Below the pieces are notes generated by a model. That model was given only the letters and a program-made list of their open reading frames with translations. It did not search any database and had not been told where the DNA came from. DNA of 9,568 nucleotides, from assembly GCA_900548845.1 (NCBI GenBank), contig URMI01000023.1, positions 1 through 9,568 on the forward strand, written 5' to 3'. The position numbers and the translations under genes are program-made. This document shows, piece after piece, positions 6,165 to 9,568 of the stretch. The DNA is from an uncultured Clostridia bacterium (GTDB lineage: Bacteria; Bacillota; Clostridia; Christensenellales; Borkfalkiaceae). Numbering within the stretch: position 1 is the first letter of the stretch; each line of letters starts with the position of its first letter.

Positions 6165-6898
6165 TTCTTCCTCTTTTTCTTTGCGGTCTGTTCGGCGCGG
6201 AAGTTTGCACGGAGCTCATAGAGCCTTGCTTTGAGCTTTTCTTCCGCCGCTTCATAATCGGCCGGGGTGAGCTTTTTGTCGTAATATTCGGAAAGTTCCA
6301 TGGGTTCGCCGAAGACGACGTGCGTCCTCCTGAGGAACTTGGGAGGCGTGCAGATGACGAACGGGATGACGGGCGTCTTCGTCTTGATGGCGAGCAGCGC
6401 CGAACCGCCATGGAAGGGAAGGAACTCGTCGCTGCCCGTTTTGTTGCGCGTCCCTTCGGGGAACATGGAGATCTTCTCTCCGTTTTTGAGCACACGCATG
6501 GCGTCCATGACGGTGTGCACGTCCGTGCCGTCGCGCATGGCGCCGATGACCCCCACTCCTTTTGCCCAGCCGCCGATGACGGGCGCGTGCAGGATGGAGT
6601 CCTTGGCAAGGTAATGGATGCCGTCCTTCGTCGTATGAGCGGGGAAGAAGACATCCCACAGGCAGTAGTGATTGCCGACATAGATATATGGTCCCGGCCC
6701 TACCTTTTTATACCCGTGCAGTTTGAAGGGATATAAGAGCGCATGGATGGGATAAAAGATCGCGCGCAGAAAGTCCATGAGGGGCATCTTGTGATACCCT
6801 TTCTTGTTTGCGGGAAAGAGTTTGACGCGTTCCTGCTTTTTTTCGGCCTTTTTGCTCTTTTTTGCGGCCTTCTCGGTGGCCTCGGATGCTTCTTTCAT
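6161..6898 (-). CDS. plsC: 1-acyl-sn-glycerol-3-phosphate acyltransferase (PlsC/LPLAT family)
   Basis: A membrane-associated acyltransferase of the PlsC family, expected to acylate lysophosphatidic acid to phosphatidic acid in phospholipid synthesis. 245 residues. The catalytic NHx4D motif is N76-H77-YCLW-D82. The second block is GVIGAMRDG with R122, the substrate-binding motif is FPEGTR (146-151), and the fourth is TPVIPF (175-180). The N-terminus is unusual: about 38 residues rich in Lys, Ala and Glu precede the first apolar helix (MDFLRAIFYPIHALLYPF), and the C-terminus is also Lys-rich (KKKRKK). Both basic tails could lie on acidic membrane lipid. The ATG overlaps the cmk TGA by one base, with AGGAG 8 nt upstream; the stop overlaps the IspH start. 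Substrate specificity cannot be read from sequence. Confidence 0.93.
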   Translation of the reverse strand: MKEASEATEKAAKKSKKAEKKQERVKLFPANKKGYHKMPLMDFLRAIFYPIHALLYPFKLHGYKKVGPGPYIYVGNHYCLWDVFFPAHTTKDGIHYLAKDSILHAPVIGGWAKGVGVIGAMRDGTDVHTVMDAMRVLKNGEKISMFPEGTRNKTGSDEFLPFHGGSALLAIKTKTPVIPFVICTPPKFLRRTHVVFGEPMELSEYYDKKLTPADYEAAEEKLKARLYELRANFRAEQTAKKKRKK

Positions 6899-7905
6899 CA
6901 GATCTTCTCCTGGATCGTGCGTTTCATTTCGGCGAGCACTTCGTCTGGCGTTAAGTTCGAGGTGTCGATGAGCACGGCGTCCTCCGCCTGTTTCAGTGGC
7001 GCAAAGGCGCGGGAGGAATCCTGTTCGTCGCGCTTTACGATCTCCTCTTCGAGCGCCTGCTTATCGACCGGGTAGCCCTTGGCGGTGAGCTCGTCATAGC
7101 GGCGCTGCGCCCGCACCTTGGGATCGGCGGTGAGGAAGAACTTGAAGTCGGCTTCGGGCAGCACATAGGTGCCGATGTCCCTGCCGTCGAGCACGCAGGA
7201 CATTTTGTCTGCGATCTCCCGCTGCTTCTCCACCATTTTGAGACGCACCGCGGGGTACTGCGACACCGTGGAAGCAGCCATGGAAACTTCGGGTTTGCGG
7301 ATGAGTTCGGAGACGTCCTCGCCGTCGAGGATGGTCTTCTGCGCGCCGTCTTCATATTCGATCTCGAGCGAGAGCCCGCGCATGCAGTCGATGACGTCGG
7401 TCTCGTCCGAAAGATCCCGCTTTTCTTTGAGCGATTTGAGGGCGCAGGCACGGTACATGGCGCCCGTATCGAGATAGAGGATGTTCATGCTCTTTGCGAG
7501 CGCCTTCGCCATCGTCGATTTGCCGCTGCCCGCAGGCCCGTCGATGGCGATGTTGATCTTGGTCGCGATGTCCTTTCGCAGCACGCGTGCGCCGCGGAGA
7601 TACACATGATGCGGCTCGATGTTCTTTTCGACGAAGAGCATCACGCGGATGCACAGGGGAAGCCCCCCTTCGATGTCGGGCTCCTGCGAAGAAAAGAGCG
7701 GGCTCGAAGAATAGCCTGCCTCCCTTGCCGCCTTTGCGGGATAATAAGAATGGATATCGGACGTACTCGAAAAGACGATGCTCAGGATCTCGTCCTGATG
7801 CAGGCCGTTGCGGCTCACCGTCTGGTCGAGAAGTTCCTTGACCGCCTTTCTGATCTCTTCCGGCTCGTCTGCCGTGATGGTCGTTGCTCCGCGGATCACC
7901 GTCAT
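6898..7905 (-). CDS. aroH-cmk: Fused AroH-type chorismate mutase / cytidylate kinase
   Basis: One 335-residue ORF holding two complete enzymes. Residues 1 to about 112 are a monofunctional AroH-class chorismate mutase (chorismate to prephenate, Phe/Tyr synthesis). By alignment from memory to Bacillus AroH, the active-site residues are kept: R5 (IRGATT), R61 (AKAARE), E75 (SQEPD), R87 (CIRVML) and Y102 (HHVYL). Residues about 116-335 are cytidylate kinase (CMP and dCMP phosphorylation), with P-loop GPAGSGKS (123-130), DTGAMYR (146-152), LDGRDIGT (239-246) and KRDEQDSSR (291-299). The junction VLRKDIATKINIAIDGP has no ATG, and the one GTG there (Val108) lacks a ribosome site, so the kinase has no evident start of its own. 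The ATG at 7905 is supported by GAGGTG at 7912-7917 with a 6-nt spacer and by its own promoter. First gene of the operon; its TGA overlaps the plsC ATG by one base. Confidence 0.94.
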   Translation of the reverse strand: MTVIRGATTITADEPEEIRKAVKELLDQTVSRNGLHQDEILSIVFSSTSDIHSYYPAKAAREAGYSSSPLFSSQEPDIEGGLPLCIRVMLFVEKNIEPHHVYLRGARVLRKDIATKINIAIDGPAGSGKSTMAKALAKSMNILYLDTGAMYRACALKSLKEKRDLSDETDVIDCMRGLSLEIEYEDGAQKTILDGEDVSELIRKPEVSMAASTVSQYPAVRLKMVEKQREIADKMSCVLDGRDIGTYVLPEADFKFFLTADPKVRAQRRYDELTAKGYPVDKQALEEEIVKRDEQDSSRAFAPLKQAEDAVLIDTSNLTPDEVLAEMKRTIQEKI

Positions 7906-7939
7906 AAAATGCACCTCGTAATTTCTTTCGTATGTTTCT

Positions 7940-7968
7940 ATTATATCCAAAGAGCGTAAAAAAGTCAA
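7940..7968 (-). promoter_or_regulatory. SigA promoter of aroH-cmk/plsC/ispH-S1 operon
   Basis: TTGACT (7963-7968), a 17-nt spacer and a perfect TATAAT (7940-7945) sit in the 64-nt gap, with the -35 one base past the stop codon of the upstream oxidoreductase. The predicted leader is about 27 nt and contains the GAGGTG ribosome site. No terminator is seen between the oxidoreductase and this promoter, so some read-through from the gene upstream is likely. Confidence 0.88.
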
Positions 7969-7969
7969 A

Positions 7970-9214
7970 TCATTCGCCCGTTTTTCCCGCATGGCGGGCG
8001 GCGGCAATACCCGCAGCCATCCCCGTCGAGAACGCGATCTGCAGGTTGAACCCGCCCGTGTAGGCGTCGACGTCGAGAACTTCCCCTGCAAAGAAGACGC
8101 CGGGGGCGAGCTTGCTCTCCATCGTCTTGGAAGAAACGTCTTTGAGTTCCACGCCGCCCGAAGTGACGACCGCCTCTTCGAAGCCTCTCAACGAAGTGAG
8201 AACGATAGGGAAATTTTTGAGCGTGTCAAGGAGTCTGCTGCGCTCTTCCCGCGTCACGGCGTTGGCTTGCTTGAGAGGATCGATCCCTGCCCCTTTGAGA
8301 ACGGGCAGACAGAGCGCGGAAGGCAGGAGCCCCCGCATCACGTTTTTCATCTGTTCGTTTTTGCGCTCCGAAAGATCGCGCACGAGGCGAGCATCGAGCG
8401 TTTCCCGATCGAGAGCAGGCTTGAAGTCGATATAGCAAGAAAGTTCTGCAAAAGGAAGGCGGTTGATGCGGGCGGAAAGAGAAAGGGCGAGCGGTCCGCT
8501 GATGCCGTAGTGCGTGAACAGCATCTCCCCTTGTTCGGAGAAGATGACTTTCCCTCCGCGCTTTGCAAACAGGCAGACATTTTTCAAAGAGACGCCCTGC
8601 AGCGCCGAAAAATCTCCTTTACAGTTGAGCCCGACAAGAGACGGCACGCACGGGGCGATCTTGTGCCCCAGGCTCTTTGCAAAGCGCAGCCCGTCGCCCG
8701 TGGAGCCCGTCGAAGGATAAGAGAGCCCGCCCGTCGCGATCACGACGGCTTCGCACGGATATACGCCGTTTTGTGTTATTATGTCACGCATAGTACTATG
8801 CAAAACGCCGATTTCCTTCACATATTCCTGCAATTTGATGGTAACTCCCACGGAAAGGCAGGCTCTTTCCAACATTTTGGTGACATCGCTCGCGTGGTCG
8901 GATACGGGGAAGACGCGGTTTCCGCGCTCCACTTTGACGGGAAGGGAAAAACGTTCGCACAGCGACATCATATCTTCGGGCGAGAACGACCAAAGGACGC
9001 CCGTCAGGAATTTCCCGCCGCGCACCACGTTTTCTAAAAATTCATCGGGCGGGCAGTCGTTGGTGAGGTTGCATCTGCCCTTCCCCGTGATATAGATCTT
9101 CTTCCCGAGTTTTTCGTTGCGCTCCAAAAGCGTCACCTGCGCGCCCCGGCTTCCCGCCGCATAGGCTGCCATAAGCCCCGCGGCTCCTCCGCCGATGACA
9201 ACGACTTTTCCCAT
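7970..9214 (-). CDS. YhiN/HI0933-family FAD-dependent oxidoreductase
   Basis: A 414-residue flavoprotein of the HI0933/YhiN family, often annotated as aminoacetone oxidase family FAD-binding enzyme; its true substrate is not settled. Seen in order: the dinucleotide-binding glycine motif GGGAAG (8-13) with E31 closing the Rossmann fold, the family signature GKKIYITGKGRCNLTND (37-53), ATGGLSYPSTGSTGDG (160-175), a central THYGISGPLALSLSARI segment, VTSGGVELKDV, and the C-terminal FAD-binding AGEVLDVDAYTGGFNLQ (from about 376). Length is normal for the family. The ATG at 9214 has GAGGAG at 9222-9227 with a 7-nt spacer. It has its own strong promoter and lies directly upstream of the cmk operon, a neighbourhood often seen in Clostridia. 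Confidence 0.94.
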   Translation of the reverse strand: MGKVVVIGGGAAGLMAAYAAGSRGAQVTLLERNEKLGKKIYITGKGRCNLTNDCPPDEFLENVVRGGKFLTGVLWSFSPEDMMSLCERFSLPVKVERGNRVFPVSDHASDVTKMLERACLSVGVTIKLQEYVKEIGVLHSTMRDIITQNGVYPCEAVVIATGGLSYPSTGSTGDGLRFAKSLGHKIAPCVPSLVGLNCKGDFSALQGVSLKNVCLFAKRGGKVIFSEQGEMLFTHYGISGPLALSLSARINRLPFAELSCYIDFKPALDRETLDARLVRDLSERKNEQMKNVMRGLLPSALCLPVLKGAGIDPLKQANAVTREERSRLLDTLKNFPIVLTSLRGFEEAVVTSGGVELKDVSSKTMESKLAPGVFFAGEVLDVDAYTGGFNLQIAFSTGMAAGIAAARHAGKTGE

Positions 9215-9243
9215 GCTTTCTCTCCTCGTGCTGTTTTCCTCAT

Positions 9244-9272
9244 ATTGTAAAACAAATGCCCCTCTTTGTCAA
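9244..9272 (-). promoter_or_regulatory. Strong SigA promoter of the FAD oxidoreductase gene
   Basis: A consensus TTGACA (9267-9272), 17-nt spacer and TACAAT (9244-9249), one mismatch from TATAAT, lie about 20 nt past the spoIVA terminator. The predicted start near 9237 gives a leader of about 23 nt holding the GAGGAG ribosome site. Confidence 0.93.
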
Positions 9273-9293
9273 GCGGCGTTCTTTCTCTGCATG

Positions 9294-9319
9294 AAAAAGG
9301 GAGAGCGCTTTGGCTCTCC
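9294..9319 (-). terminator. Rho-independent terminator of spoIVA
   Basis: A perfect 7-bp stem (GGAGAGC with GCTCTCC, arms 9300-9306 and 9313-9319) with a 6-nt loop is followed on the minus strand by CTTTTTC. It starts 6 nt after the spoIVA stop codon. The plus strand also carries six Ts after the hairpin, so it could work in both directions, but no plus-strand gene is present to need it. Confidence 0.87.
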
Positions 9320-9325
9320 GTTTTT

Positions 9326-9547
9326 TCAGATGAGGATACAGATGACCCCGCCCTTTCCCTCGTTGACGATGCGCGTCACCGTGCGGCGCATTTTCTTTTG
9401 CACGTTTTCCGCCATGGAGCGGTTTTTGACGTAGAGTTCGTCGCCGAGGAGCTCTTTGAGCGTTTTGCCGAACATATTGGTATTCCAGGCGGCTTCTGGC
9501 TCTGATGCCATGTTTTCTGCCAGCGTCTTTGCAAAGCTCTCGCTCTG
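9326..9547 (-). CDS. spoIVA: Stage IV sporulation protein A (SpoIVA), C-terminal 73 residues
   Basis: SpoIVA is an ATPase that polymerises on the outer forespore membrane in the mother cell and forms the basement layer of the spore coat. Only the C-terminal 73 residues are present, starting QSESFAKTLAEN; the 5' part is lost at the contig end. The match rests on the family's conserved end: a WNTNMFGKTLKELL segment, a central helix with VQKKMRRTVTRIVNEG, and the final GKGGVICILI, corresponding to the NEGSGGLI-type ending of known SpoIVA proteins. That tail is the part known to anchor SpoIVA to SpoVM and the forespore membrane. The reading frame runs cleanly up to the adapter junction at 9547. 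The N-terminal GTPase-like domain cannot be checked here. Confidence 0.88.
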   Translation of the reverse strand, partial: QSESFAKTLAENMASEPEAAWNTNMFGKTLKELLGDELYVKNRSMAENVQKKMRRTVTRIVNEGKGGVICILI

Positions 9548-9568
9548 AGATCGGAAGAGCGTCGTGTA
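9548..9568. other. Illumina TruSeq adapter at right end
   Basis: The last 21 bases begin AGATCGGAAGAGCGTCGTG, which is exact Illumina universal-adapter sequence (reverse complement of the ACACGACGCTCTTCCGATCT end). This is not genomic. True sequence ends at 9547, inside spoIVA. Confidence 0.98.

Noticed and set aside
7906..8091. In-frame upstream extension of AroH-Cmk by 62 codons
   Set aside because: It runs through the promoter, the ribosome site and the end of the oxidoreductase gene, and AroH proteins begin at the IRGATT segment as used here.
7991..9037. A 348-codon plus-strand open frame opposite the FAD oxidoreductase
   Set aside because: It mirrors a well-conserved flavoprotein, is rich in Arg, His and Ala as antisense shadows are, and lacks a ribosome site or known domain.
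9326..9511. A 61-residue stand-alone small protein starting at Met 9511
   Set aside because: The frame continues without a stop to the adapter junction and the sequence matches the SpoIVA C-terminus, so this is a fragment, not a small gene.
11..9547. CRISPR arrays, transposases, tRNA/rRNA, riboswitches or defence genes
   Set aside because: I looked for regular repeats, transposase-like ORFs, RNA folds and toxin-antitoxin pairs. All gaps between genes are short (the longest about 170 nt) and are explained mostly by promoters and terminators.

Overview
This is an ordinary core-chromosome segment of an endospore-forming Firmicute, most likely a Clostridia-class bacterium of moderately high GC content. 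The evidence is the C-terminus of the spore-coat ATPase SpoIVA, a YtfI/YtfJ (GerW) sporulation pair, ScpA/ScpB with an M50 protease in front, and an IspH fused to ribosomal-protein-S1-type domains, an arrangement known from Clostridia. All eleven genes lie on the minus strand, so transcription runs from high to low coordinates. I see no mobile element, CRISPR array, RNA gene, defence locus or foreign-looking segment.

Both ends carry Illumina adapter sequence (1-10 and 9548-9568). The window is therefore probably a whole short-read contig, and the two edge genes are cut by assembly, not by biology. Real sequence is 11-9547.

Layout in transcription order. (1) 9547-9326: last 73 residues of SpoIVA, closed by a hairpin terminator. 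(2) 9214-7970: a YhiN/HI0933-type FAD-binding oxidoreductase behind a TTGACA-17-TACAAT promoter. (3) 7905-4029: a second promoter (TTGACT-17-TATAAT) drives a tight operon. It holds an AroH-type chorismate mutase fused in frame to cytidylate kinase, then a PlsC-type acyltransferase (1-nt overlap), then an IspH-S1 fusion (4-nt overlap), ending in a strong terminator. Shikimate, nucleotide, phospholipid, isoprenoid and translation functions are thus packed into three ORFs. (4) 3856-1694: a TTGATT-17-TATAAT promoter placed so close to the ATG that the mRNA may be leaderless, then an M50 membrane protease, scpA and scpB, all overlapping, then a terminator. (5) 1596-11: a weak, possibly forespore-type promoter, then ytfI (DUF2953), ytfJ (GerW) and a D-Ala-D-Ala carboxypeptidase cut by the left edge.

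Most worth a second look: the AroH-Cmk fusion with complete active sites in both halves, the apparently leaderless start of the M50-scpA-scpB operon, the candidate sporulation promoter before ytfI, and the adapter-bearing ends. I did not find a new multi-gene system here.
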